Part shown: in pieces, positions 21,701-31,900 of the stretch
How positions within the stretch are numbered: position 1 is the stretch's first letter
How the letters are laid out: the number at the start of each line of letters is the position of its first letter
NCBI RefSeq assembly: GCF_020911925.1
Contig: NZ_CP087134.1
Span: forward strand, 4,898,001 to 4,962,000
Source of the DNA: Flavobacterium cupriresistens
GTDB lineage: Bacteria > Bacteroidota > Bacteroidia > Flavobacteriales > Flavobacteriaceae
Reading direction: 5' to 3'
DNA: 64,000 bases
Notes under the pieces: model-generated
What the model saw: the letters and a program-made list of their open reading frames with translations, nothing else
What the model was told of the DNA's origin: nothing
Database searches by the model: none
Made by a program: the position numbers and the translations under genes

Positions 21701-24700
21701 TTGTTGAAATAAGGACAGGTCTAATTTGCCTTTCAATTCTAATACATTCGCAATGTTGTAAGCCGCACTGCCTCCCTCAAATTGACTTAGCGTCCATAAA
21801 CGTCTTTGTGAAGAAGTCACCGGATAGTATTCCTGCTCCGGTATTTTGCTAAATTGTGCGCTCGCAGACAGTTGCAATTTTGCTATAATTCCCAGTATAG
21901 TCGGGGATTCAAAAACATCTTTGACTTTTAATTTGTATCCTAGTTTTTCTAATTTGTTGATGAGCCTTATCACTTTCAGACTGTGTCCTCCCAAATCAAA
22001 AAAACTGGTGGTAATGCCGATTTTGGATATTCCTAAAATCTCTTCCCATAACAAAACCATTTGCGATTCCAGGTCGTTTCCGGGGGCAACATATTCGTTA
22101 TTTTTTACGCCAAGATCTTCAATGGCCAATAACGCTTGTTTGTTTATTTTTCCATTAGAAGTTAAAGGAATTGTTTCCAGTTCTACATAAAACCCGGGAA
22201 TCATATAATCCGGTAAACTTGTTCTTAAGCCATTTTTTAAAGCTTCAATGTTGATATTTGCACCGACTACGTAGGCAACAAGAACTTGTTCTCCGGCACG
22301 TTCTTTGGCTAGTACTACTGCCGTGGTTACGGTTTTATCTTCTTGTAGTGCCTGTTCGATCTCGCCAAGTTCTACACGGTATCCTCTAATTTTTATCTGC
22401 TGGTCTTTTCGGCCTATAAAACCGATGTTTCCGTCGGCCATCCAATAGCCCAAATCTCCTGTGCGGTACAGTAACGAATCAGAATTAAACGGATTGGAGA
22501 CAAATTTCTCTCTCGTCAATTCAGGCTGATTCAAGTATCCGGCTGCTATTCCTTTTCCCGAAATACAAAGTTCACCAACAATTCCAACAGGAGTTAATTG
22601 AGTAGCACCCGACTCCATAATATATACTTGCCTGTTCACTATTGGTTTACCAATTGGAATGACTGTTTCTTTATTTGTTAGCTGATAATAGGTCGCACAA
22701 ACAGTACTTTCTGTGGGGCCATAAGTATTAAATACGGCAAGTTTGTCCCATAAATTACTAACATGATCGGCTTGTAAAGTATCTCCGCCACTAATCAGTG
22801 TTCTGATCCCAAGATTGTACTGATCGTATGTATCATTCAGGTATTGCAATGCATAAGGATTCGTACTTAAAACCGTTATTTTGTGTTGTTCGCAAAGCTT
22901 GAATAAGGCATCAAAATCCCCTTTTTCGTCATGAAAAAACAAGATTCCTCCGCTACTAAGAATCGGAAATATTTCTTCTATAGACGTGTCAAAAGAAATG
23001 CTGGCTTGCTGCACTACACTATCCTGAGCCGTTAATCGAAAATGATTTTTAAACGTTAACACATAATCTACAAAAGATTCATGTGTAAGCTGAACCCCTT
23101 TCGGATTTCCGGTCGATCCCGAAGTGTAGATCACATAAGCTAAATCTTCTTGAGCAATCGTAGCAACAGGCGTCTCAGCATATTGCTCTACATTATTTTT
23201 AAACTCGTCTATGATTTGCGTATTGACAATCAGCTTACATCCGCTGTCTTCTTGTATGTACTTTTTTCGTGCTTCCGGATAGGCAGGATCTATGGGTACG
23301 TAGACCGCGCCTGCTTTTAATACGCCCAGAATCGCAATAATCATCCATGGATTTCTTTCCAGTTCAATTCCAACAAAATCACCTTTTTTTATGTTGAATT
23401 GTTGTCCAAGACAATTGGCCAGTTTAGTACTGTAGGTTTCTAATTGAGCATAACTGATTTCCTCTCCCTGGTGTACTAATGCGGTTTGATTTGGGTCTTC
23501 CTTAGCCTTTGATTGTATAAGATTTACTACCGTCAAAGAAGAATCGTAAGGCGTTAGTGCCGTATTGAACTCGTTAAGAAGTTTATTTTTTTCTACCGGA
23601 GATACAATTTCAATAGCATTTATTGCTTGTTCGGGCTTTCTCAAACCCGAACTTACAAAAGCTTCAAAGTGCTGTAACAAATTAGCTATAAAATTCTCCT
23701 GATAGATATCTGTATTGTATTCTACATTTAATGTCAGTCCTTTTTCACTTTCTACAAATACAAAACTAATATCCAGTTGGCTTACACCTCTTTCTATTTC
23801 GCTGTATTCAGTAGCTACAATCCCATCTATTTCTTTTTGATCGTTTAGTTCCAAGCCCTGATGATTTTGCAACAACACCATAATATCAAACAATGGTGAT
23901 CTGCTTTGGTCTTTAGGAAGTGCTAATTGATTGACAAATGCTGTAAAAGGATATTCTTTGTTTTCGTATGCTTTGATAAGCGTCTGCTTTTGTTTCTGCA
24001 TGAGTTCCAAAAAGCTGTCTTCCGTATCAAATTGTGTTCGAATTGGCAGTGCATTAGAGTATAAACCTATTTGATTCTCAATATCAGAATGTTCTCTTCC
24101 TGCCACAGTAGTACCAAGGGTTATGTCGCTCTGACCTGTATATCTGGAAAACAATCCATTAAGGCCTCCAACTAAGAGCATAAACAAAGTCATTTGTTGT
24201 TCTTTACCAAATGTGTTTAATGCTGCTAAAAACGATTTTGAAAATTCGTGTTGAAGAATATTTCCGTTATACGTTTTCATGACCGGACGTTTTCCCGGAA
24301 CTAAATTTAATAGAGGGGAATTGGTTTCAAACTGTTGCTTCCAATATTCTAATTTGTTATGATATTCAGAACTTGCAAGTTTCTCATGGAGCCATTCGCT
24401 GTAGTCTTTGTATTGTATCGACAGTTCTGCCAATTGTATCTCCTGGTTATGGACTAAACTATTGTAAACCAGCATTACTTCTCTGGTTAGAATTTGCAAG
24501 GACCAGCCATCGCCTATGATATGGTGCAACACAAATAACAAAATGTGCTCTTCTTCGTTTCTTTTTAATAAAGTAGCGCTCAGCAAAAGATCTTTTTCCA
24601 GATCGAAAGCTTTTTGGTACTCTTTTTTTATTTGATTGTGAAGTTGAACTACAGAGGAATCCTCCGAAACTATGGTTTGAAGCTTAAAATTTGCTTCTTC

Positions 24701-25114
24701 CTTAGTCCGGATATATTGTTGTATTTCTTCTTTTTGATTTTTTCTAAAAATGGTTCGAAGTGATTCGTGTCGTGCGACTACTTTTTGAAATGCTTTTTCC
24801 AGAAGTGTCGCATTGAGTTTTCCACTTAACTTCAATGTCGAAGTGATGTTGTAAGCTTTGTTTCCTCCCAGATATTCATGGGTAAACCACATAAAATATT
24901 GCGTGGGAGTCAGCGGGTAACTTTCCATTACCTTAGCTTTAGAAATTGAAATATTCGAAGAGATCAAGCTAATCAAGTAGGCCTTGTGCTCTTTAATCTC
25001 TTCCAGCAACTCTTTTGTCAATACTCCTTTTGGAGCATTCACCTTAAGATTTCCGTCAATTATTTTCAACTGAACTCCCAAAGAAAGAAGCTTATTAATC
25101 ATTTCATTTTTCAT
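18731..25114 (-). CDS. Two-module NRPS TubC-C-A-T-C-A-T (unknown, possibly basic residue; then alanine-like)
   Basis: 2127 residues with two extension modules. A TubC-like domain (1-55) is followed by C1 (HHIIGDGWS about 198), A1 (about 515-1010), T1 (FFDLGGHSLKV about 1043), C2 (HHIVGDGWS about 1230), A2 (about 1540-2020) and T2 (FFELGGHSLKA about 2065). The A1 code reads D-T-E-S-I-G-T-V-C-K. I do not recognise it, though Glu at the third code position is often seen with Lys or Orn. The A2 code reads D-L-F-N-N-A-L-T-Y-K, which I know as an alanine code. A2 closely resembles the first A domain of the upstream NRPS (shared ATSHCFDLSV and YGPSEDTTY segments), suggesting module duplication. It is the first gene after the second promoter, with a leader of roughly 290 bases. 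The tail VKKILI precedes another TubC-bearing NRPS. Confidence 0.95.
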   Translation of the reverse strand: MKNEMINKLLSLGVQLKIIDGNLKVNAPKGVLTKELLEEIKEHKAYLISLISSNISISKAKVMESYPLTPTQYFMWFTHEYLGGNKAYNITSTLKLSGKLNATLLEKAFQKVVARHESLRTIFRKNQKEEIQQYIRTKEEANFKLQTIVSEDSSVVQLHNQIKKEYQKAFDLEKDLLLSATLLKRNEEEHILLFVLHHIIGDGWSLQILTREVMLVYNSLVHNQEIQLAELSIQYKDYSEWLHEKLASSEYHNKLEYWKQQFETNSPLLNLVPGKRPVMKTYNGNILQHEFSKSFLAALNTFGKEQQMTLFMLLVGGLNGLFSRYTGQSDITLGTTVAGREHSDIENQIGLYSNALPIRTQFDTEDSFLELMQKQKQTLIKAYENKEYPFTAFVNQLALPKDQSRSPLFDIMVLLQNHQGLELNDQKEIDGIVATEYSEIERGVSQLDISFVFVESEKGLTLNVEYNTDIYQENFIANLLQHFEAFVSSGLRKPEQAINAIEIVSPVEKNKLLNEFNTALTPYDSSLTVVNLIQSKAKEDPNQTALVHQGEEISYAQLETYSTKLANCLGQQFNIKKGDFVGIELERNPWMIIAILGVLKAGAVYVPIDPAYPEARKKYIQEDSGCKLIVNTQIIDEFKNNVEQYAETPVATIAQEDLAYVIYTSGSTGNPKGVQLTHESFVDYVLTFKNHFRLTAQDSVVQQASISFDTSIEEIFPILSSGGILFFHDEKGDFDALFKLCEQHKITVLSTNPYALQYLNDTYDQYNLGIRTLISGGDTLQADHVSNLWDKLAVFNTYGPTESTVCATYYQLTNKETVIPIGKPIVNRQVYIMESGATQLTPVGIVGELCISGKGIAAGYLNQPELTREKFVSNPFNSDSLLYRTGDLGYWMADGNIGFIGRKDQQIKIRGYRVELGEIEQALQEDKTVTTAVVLAKERAGEQVLVAYVVGANINIEALKNGLRTSLPDYMIPGFYVELETIPLTSNGKINKQALLAIEDLGVKNNEYVAPGNDLESQMVLLWEEILGISKIGITTSFFDLGGHSLKVIRLINKLEKLGYKLKVKDVFESPTILGIIAKLQLSASAQFSKIPEQEYYPVTSSQRRLWTLSQFEGGSAAYNIANVLELKGKLDLSLFQQSVDKLIDRHESLRTVFKADESGVLSQYILPAASVVCPIDVHHGLNEEALSAKITDHVNHAFDLGEAPLLKVEIISLNDAHHLLLFNLHHIVGDGWSMEILSREIVAQYNHLKQPTGIALPDLPIQYKDYAHWYNSAPNQEKLAESGSYWREQFAGNLPVLELLTTATRPKVKTYNGDSISHAFSIDFITKLKGFCQQHQATLFMAVMAGLNGLFYRYSGQTDIILGTPVAGRDYPDLEDQIGLYLNTLAIRTRFEVTDTYGSLVKKQKKVLLEGYENQSYPFDILVEELGLKRDLSRSALFDVMVVLHNQQDLFSKEETFEEITIAPYKKIQKNTSQFDLSFSFAEGKESLNLTLNYNTDIYTKGFVQKLIDYLERFISEGIEKPNDSIAKIDFVPSEEKKRLLHTYNATNRAYQENRTIVDLVNAQMRKTPDAIALVCEDKTITYKALSEKSNQLAHYLLEQYAVRPGDFVGIKVKRDEWLVIALLAVLKTGATYVPIDLNYPEERIAYIEQDSSCKITITEKVLHDFEQANIPVAELPEIKITSDSLAYIIYTSGSTGKPKGVMLTHDNAVAFLEWSKEEFAAADFDILYAATSHCFDLSVFEMFYPLSTGKKIRIITNGLAIVDYVDSDQKIFINTVPSVVDNLLEREISLKNVSVLNMAGEPIPIALSNALIKYPIEIRNLYGPSEDTTYSSCYRIEKKQEHSLPIGKPISNTRFYIVSEELALQGEGLIGEICISGKGLSVGYLNQPELTKDKFVPNPFDPGTVMYRTGDLGYWMPDQNIGFAGRKDDQIKIRGYRIELGEIEHALQEEETISNAVVLTKEHDGEKQIVAYLKGENIDMQQIRKSLSQKLPGYMLPTYSLLLDEIPLTANGKVDKTALLKLEIFKIKASDYVAPTSETEAKIAAIWQDILGLEKVGITDDFFELGGHSLKATELLSVLQKQFDVSINIQELFLRPTIQNLAMNIENVKWVEEIDNERSVKKILI

Positions 25115-25411
25115 AAAAAAAACAGTTTTAATCTAGTCTTGTATTTTATTCTATTTTCCAGATCATTTTCCTTTTTTTTTCATTTACCTCATTCTTTAAC
25201 TACTGCTAAAAAAATAATGGATTAGTTTCTTAATACTTCGCAAGCTTTTTCTCAACACAAGCTTTAACGGATATAAAAACGCCAATCTTTGTAAACTGCA
25301 CGAGATGCAAAAAATCTAATTTTCAAAAAAAAACACACATTTACCATCCTCATTTACAGTTATGTGCCATATAAAAATCCCTTCTAGTATCTACACATAA
25401 AATACTTTAAT

Positions 25412-25470
25412 CAAAAATATCAGTAACCAAATAATAAAAATTACGGACTTTTGATATCTAATTTACGGTC
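25412..25470 (-). promoter_or_regulatory. Promoter with paired 22-bp direct repeats, upstream of the second NRPS unit
   Basis: On the minus strand two CCGTAA-centred repeats lie at 25463-25468 and 25441-25446, with identical phase 22 bp apart. They are followed 27 bp later by TATTTTTG (25412-25419), an exact match to the Bacteroidetes -7 form TAnnTTTG. No good -33 TTTG is present at the right distance; the second repeat occupies that place. The same layout with the same spacings occurs upstream of the first NRPS gene. Two direct repeats about two helical turns apart are typical of LytTR-family response regulators, so activation by such a factor is my inference. Confidence 0.6.
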
Positions 25471-25641
25471 TTTTCAGTGAAGCCCCTAAAACATTAAGAA
25501 TCAAACAAATAAGCGTGTTAATTTTAACTAAAAAAAATTGATTCTTTTGTAAAACATCCAAAACACTGAATTTTTACCTTAGAAAAAACTTACAAAACAC
25601 GCAGTACGTTCAATCCATATTGTATTTTATAAATTATTCTA

Positions 25642-25727
25642 TTTCCTGCAAGGCCTTTTTTTGACCCTGTTAGGTGTAAAGCATAAATTAGAATGCCTAC
25701 AAGGTCAAAAAAAGACCTTGCAGGAAA
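25642..25727. repeat. Imperfect long inverted repeat (25-bp arms)
   Basis: Arms 25642-25666 and 25703-25727 are reverse complements at 24 of 25 positions, with a 36-base loop. Each arm carries TTTCCTGCAAGG and a run of seven T/A. The element sits between the end of the first NRPS unit and the promoter of the second, in a 795-base gap with no gene. It resembles the short interspersed hairpins common in flavobacterial genomes. It may be a mobile or REP-type repeat, or a back-up terminator. Confidence 0.6.
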
Positions 25728-25852
25728 ACCTCGATAGTAAAAAATCAACAACTTAATAATCAAAATCAGGTTAGTATGTATTTTTTAATACGAAGCTTTA
25801 GCCAAAACTTTACTCACAAGTTTTTTTTAAAGCTTCCTGACTCAAACGCAAA

Positions 25853-25878
25853 TAGCCGCTGGTTAAAACCAACGGCTA
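25853..25878 (-). terminator. Hairpin after the first NRPS gene
   Basis: Arms TAGCCGCTGGTT (25853-25864) and AACCAACGGCTA (25867-25878) pair at 11 of 12 positions, starting about 30 bases past the stop of the three-module NRPS. The following minus-strand sequence is only moderately T-rich (ATTTGCGTTTG), so termination strength is uncertain. Its place between two transcription units supports the call. Confidence 0.5.
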
Positions 25879-25909
25879 CTCAAATTTTGACTATTTTTTA
25901 TTGACGAGT

Positions 25910-28900
25910 TTACAAAATAATTTCGTCCTGATCCAATTCCTGCAAGACCGTATCATCTTCATTATTCTGAAGTATCGAAAAGTGCAACAAAGCAGATAAA
26001 TCCCGAATGTTTAAAGTTTCGTAAAGATTAGCGATTGAAAATACTGTATTATAGGTCTTATTTATTTTATTGATTAAAACAACGGCTTGTAAACTATTGC
26101 CTCCTAATTCGAAGAAATTATCTTCGGTTCCTATAATTGCCGCATCAATTTTCAGCACCTCAGCCCAAATCGTGACCAAGGTTTTTTCTATGTCATTTTT
26201 CGGCGCTACATAAGGAACGGTTTTTAAATCCGATACCTCAGGGTTTGGCAATGCTTTTCGTTCTATTTTTCCGGTTCTCGTTAATGGAAATTCTTCCATG
26301 GTTATATAGATCGTCGGAATCATATATTTAGGTAATATTTGTCCTAAAAGCATTTTAATTTTTGTTACTTCTAAAGCTTCGGTTACCTTTATATAGGCCG
26401 TTATGTGGTTATTTCCATTTAATTCTTTAAGTAAAACCACGGCCTCTTTTATCCACTCAATTTGTTCTAATTGATATTCTATTTCAGACAGCTCTATGCG
26501 AAATCCGTTGATTTTTACCTGAGAATCTTTGCGTTGCAAAAACTCAATTTCACCGGTAGGGAGCATCTTTCCGATATCACCTGATTTATAAATTCTACCT
26601 TCTCCTGTAGCGGGGTCTGTTGTAAAAACCTGCGCAGTTAATTCCTCTCTGTTTAGGTAGCCCAATGAAAGGAAGTCGCTTTTGAAAACAATTTCTCCCG
26701 TTTGATAAACTCCTCTTCGCTGGTTGTTTTCTCCCAATAAAAAGAGCTCCGTTTCCTCAACCGATTTGCCCAGAGGCACATTACTTCTCGTTAATTTTGA
26801 GGCATGTTTTAAGAATTTTTGAGCCACAATAGTAGATTCCGTCGGCCCATAATCGTTTACTAAAAAAGCACCTTCAAGGAAATGTTTTTTAAATAAATCC
26901 AAATCGGGCTTATGACATGATTCTCCTCCCAAATCTATTAATCGCACTGTTGGTAAGACTTTGTCCTCTTCCAGTCCTTTTAAAAAATTCCTGTAGATCG
27001 TGGGTACCATATGTATAATTGTGATATTCTGCGTAAATAACCAGTCTGAAAGCGGGTCAAGACCATTTTCAACAATATCGTAAATACTCACGGTAGCGCC
27101 GTTTAAAATCGCACCATAAATATCTTTTACAGAAGCATCGAAAGTATAAGTAGAGAAAACACTTAGGTTGTCTTTTATGGCAATGCGAACATTATTGGTA
27201 TATACTCTGATAAAATGAAGTACATTTCTTTGATTTTGTAAAACTCCTTTTGGCATGCCCGTAGAACCGGAAGTGTACAAAACATAAGCCTCTGCTGAAG
27301 CACTTATACTGTTATTTGGATTTGAAATTTCGGGAAGAGTATAATTTTCAGATATCGTTATAATAGCTAACTCTGGTACTTCCTGCTCCAACTGTCGGGC
27401 TTTCTCTATAGTGGTTGCATTACAGACCAAAAGCGTACAACCTGAATCTTCAATAAGGTACTGAATTCTGCTCAAAGGACTGTTCGCATCTATGGGCACA
27501 TAGGCATAGCCTGCTTTGAGCACTCCCAACATTCCTATTACGCAGGTTTCATTATGGTTTAAAAGCAAGGCTACTCGTCGTGTCTGCGGATTGGCTTTTT
27601 TATTGATTTCTAATGCCAAATAATTGGCGCAATTATTCAGCGTTTTGTAAGTAAGTACTGTTTGATTCGCAAATACAGCGGAATGATCGGGAAATTTGGC
27701 TACCTGTTTTTCAAATCGCTGTGTGATACTTTGTTCAATTTCACTCGCTTCAAAATAGTCAAAATCATTGGTCGGTTTTAAATCGTCTTCCTCAAAAATA
27801 TAGTCTTCAAATATTTGTATGTCCTGTACTGCTTTTTTGTCATCGACCACCACCTGATCTATGATTGACAAATAGGCGTCTATCCAATACGTTATGGTTT
27901 CTTTTTTAAAGAGTTCCTGATCGTATACGCAGTTGATACTATATCCGTTTGTAAAGCTTTTTATGTAACATTCCATATCAAACTTTGGAGTTGCTTCCAA
28001 TAGTTCGTGATTTGGACTAAAATCGGCTATCCTTTCCAACGGTTTTGTATCAAAATCAACCATATTCAAAAACACGGGACTTAGCGGAAAACCATTGTCA
28101 TTTTGGGGTGCCTCTATGAGCTCCAATAACTGTTCAAAAGGATAGTTCTGATGTGCCAGAGCGTTTATTAAAGTTTCATTAACGCGTTGCAACCAGGTTT
28201 CAAAAGACTCACTATCATTTATTTTATCCCGCAGCATGAGCGTATTTATAAAACAACCCACTACCTCTTTTAATTGGTAATGATTTCGGTTGGCCACCGG
28301 AATCCCAAGTGTAATATCTTCTTCGGAAGTGAGTCTGAACAATAGGATCTTTAGCGTAGCCACAAAAATTGCGAAAACACTGGTCTTTTTTTCTCCCGAT
28401 AGTTTTTCTATTTTTTTCTTCTGTTCTTCTGAAATGTAAACGGTATAAGAAGAAGAGGTTCCGTAGTTCGTTTTTACTTTTGCCGTGTAGTCTGTTGGCA
28501 ATTGCAAATACGATAATTGTCCGGCAAACTGTTCTTTCCAGTACTTTTCTGAAACACTAACATCCGACGACTGCAATACCTTATTTTGCCAATGGGCATA
28601 TTCTTTATATTGTATAGCCAATTCGGGAAGTTCAGCAGGTTTGCCGAGTATGGTGGCCGTATAAATATCCATTAAATCTCTGGATATAATTCCCATAGAC
28701 CAGCCGTCGCTTATACTATGATGGATGTTAAAATACAAACGGTGAGCCTGGCCTTCTTTTAAAATAGCGACTTTAAACAAAACATCTGCTTCGAGATCAA
28801 ATTCCTGTTCGAATACCTCTTTTTTAGCATCCAATTCCGATTCGAAGCACTGGATTTCTACTGATAAATGCGATCGGATTTTTTGTTTTGGAATTCCGGC

Positions 28901-31900
28901 CTCTTCTACAAATACACTTCTTAAAATCTCATGACGTTCTAAAAGAAGATCAAAAGCGGTTTTAAAAGCGGTTAGATCAAAGTTATCCGGTAATTGCAGT
29001 GTACTGTATATATTAAACTCTCTTGATTTTCCTTTGATTTTATAAAGCAACCAATAGCGCATTTGCGATGGAGACAATTCATAATATTCCTGAGAAGGCA
29101 ATTTATCAATCTCATATACGTCTGGAGCTAACTCATTTAAAAGAGCGGCATGGCTTCTCAGACTGGTATTGGCATAAAGCGTTTTTAGCGGAATCGCTAT
29201 TTTGAATGTCTTTTGATATTCGCTTACTAATTTTGTTAGGAGTAAACTATGTCCTCCAAGTTCAAAAAAATCGTCGGTGCTTCCTATGATTTCATGTCCT
29301 AAAAGTTCTTGCCAGATTACGGCAATTTTTACCTCGGTTTCGTTAACCGGTGCCACGTATTCTTTTTTCAGAACATCGGCTTCGGTGATTGCAGGCAGCT
29401 TGGCAAGGTCAATTTTTCCGTTTGCATTTAAGGGCACTGTTTCTAATGCAATATAATACGCCGGCACCATATAATCGGCTAACTGTTCTTTTAAATAGGC
29501 TCTAAGTGCTTTTCTGTCTATAGCCACCGTTGCGGTATAATACGCTATAATGGTCTGTTCATTGTTGATTTCTTTGGCCAGAACCAGGGCAGTAGAAATT
29601 GCAGGTTCATAGCTTCTGATCACATGTTCTATTTCTGCCAATTCAACCCTGTTGCCTCGTATTTTTACCTGATTGTCTTTTCTCTCTATAAATTCAAGAT
29701 TTCCATCGGGCAACCATCGGGCTAAATCTCCCGTTTTGTATAATTTTTCTGTTGCTGCAAATGGGTTTTGAATAAATTTTTCAGCCGTAAGCTCCGGTTG
29801 ATGCAAATACCCTTTTGAAAGTCCGATTCCTGAAATACACAATTCTCCGATAACGCCAATTGGCTGCAATTTTAAATTTTCAGACAGTATGTAAACCTTT
29901 GTATTTGCGATAGGTTTTCCGATCGATACTTTTTCTTTTGTGCTTTCTTTACAATCGTAATAGGTTGTTACGACCGTGTTTTCTGTTGGTCCGTAATTAT
30001 TATATACTTGTAAAGAAGTATCCACTGCATAATTTAAACTCTCTCCTCCTGTAAGTATCGTAGTCGATACGGCCAAACTGTTATCTGCCATGATATCCTG
30101 ACATATTTTTGAAGGCAAATACGCATGAGTAATCTCGTTTTCTTTCAAAAAAGAAGTCAACAATTTGGTTTGCAGACGTACTTCTTCGTTTTCAATAGGG
30201 TAAAGTGTGGCACCTGATAGCAGATACGGATAGATTTCCCAAACCGATGCATCAAAGGCAACTCCGGAAAACAAAGTCCCTTTACTGGATGCTGTAACGG
30301 TATAGACTTCTTTGTGCCAAAAACACAGATTAACCAATCCCTGATGTGCAATCATCACGCCTTTTGGTTTTCCGGTAGATCCCGAAGTATAAATTACATA
30401 GGCCAAGTCTGTACTTTCAGTTTTTACATCGGGTTGAACGTCGGACAATTGTTTTTCATTATAAAAAACATCAAAAAAAGCAGTGTCTATCACTACTTTG
30501 CCCGCAACATCATCTATAATATCTTTAATTCTGTTCTCGGGATAATTCTTGTCTATAGGCACATATGCAGCACCAGTTTTTAGTATGGCCAACAAGGAAA
30601 CCACTAAGTGTTCGTTTCTTTCTAATAAAACTGCTACCAGATCATGCGGAACAATTTGATAGTTCTCAATCAGGTAATTCGCCAATTTATTCGATCTTTT
30701 ATCCAGTTCGGCATAACTCAAAGACTGATTTTCTGATCGGACAGCGATATGATCCGGCGTTTTTTCTACTTGCTCTAAAAACAAATGGATTATGGTTTTC
30801 TCCGTATCAAAAGTGGCATCAGTATCGTTGAATACCTGTAGTAAAGTTTCTTTTTCATTTTCGGAAACCAAATCTATTTCTCCCACTACCATTTCGGGGC
30901 TCTTTATCACCTGAACAAACAAATTCTCCAAATGTTGCGACAATCCTTTGATGAAATTCTCTGTATAAAGGTCTGTATTGTATAGTATTTCTAAAGTAAG
31001 TTCCTCTTTTTCTGTAAAAGTAAATACAATATCAAAAGGGGCAATTGCTCTGTTAATTTCGAACTCTTCGATCGTTACCGTAGAAGAATCGGAGTGCTTA
31101 AAGTTAGCTAATTGCTGTTGGTTTTGCAGTACGACCATCACATCAAACAAAGGGGATCTTGTAGTGTCTCTTGCTATTTTTAATTCTTCAACCAAGGCAT
31201 CAAATGGAAAATTCTGATGCTCATAAGCTTCCAAAAGTAGTTTTCCTTCTCTTTGAAGTAAGGTCGAAAATCCTTCGTTTTGATTTATCGAATTTCGTAT
31301 GGCCAGCGTATTGGTAAACAACCCAATTTGATCTTCTAAATCAGGATGCTCCCGCCCTGCTATTGGCGTTCCGATGATAATGTCGTCTTGATTGCTATAT
31401 CGGGATAATACTGCTTTTATACCCGCCATTAACACTGTAAATAGCGTTACCTGATAATTTTTGGAAAGGTTTTTTAGCTCAGTAAGTACTTCTGCCGTTA
31501 AAACATGATACAACTGACTTCCTCCATACGTTTTTACTGCCGGACGGTTCGCATAAACCGGTAATTGAAGTACCGGAACGGTGTCTTCAAATTGTTTAAG
31601 CCAATACGATCGGGCGGTCTGATAGCTTTCTTTTTTCTGTTCCTCCAACAACCATACGGCATAATCTTTAAATTGAACAGCTTCCTGAGACCATTTGATT
31701 GCCTCTCCGGTATGCAAAGCATCATAACAGGCTAAAACCTGTGCTGTCAATACTTCCAATGACCATCCATCGCTTATCAGGTGATGCATTGATAAATAAA
31801 ACACAAAATTATCCGGTGTAGTTTTCAATAAAGAAGCACTGAATAAAGGAGTTTTCGTCAGATCATAGGAGTTTTTACTTTTTCCTTCAATATAATGCTT

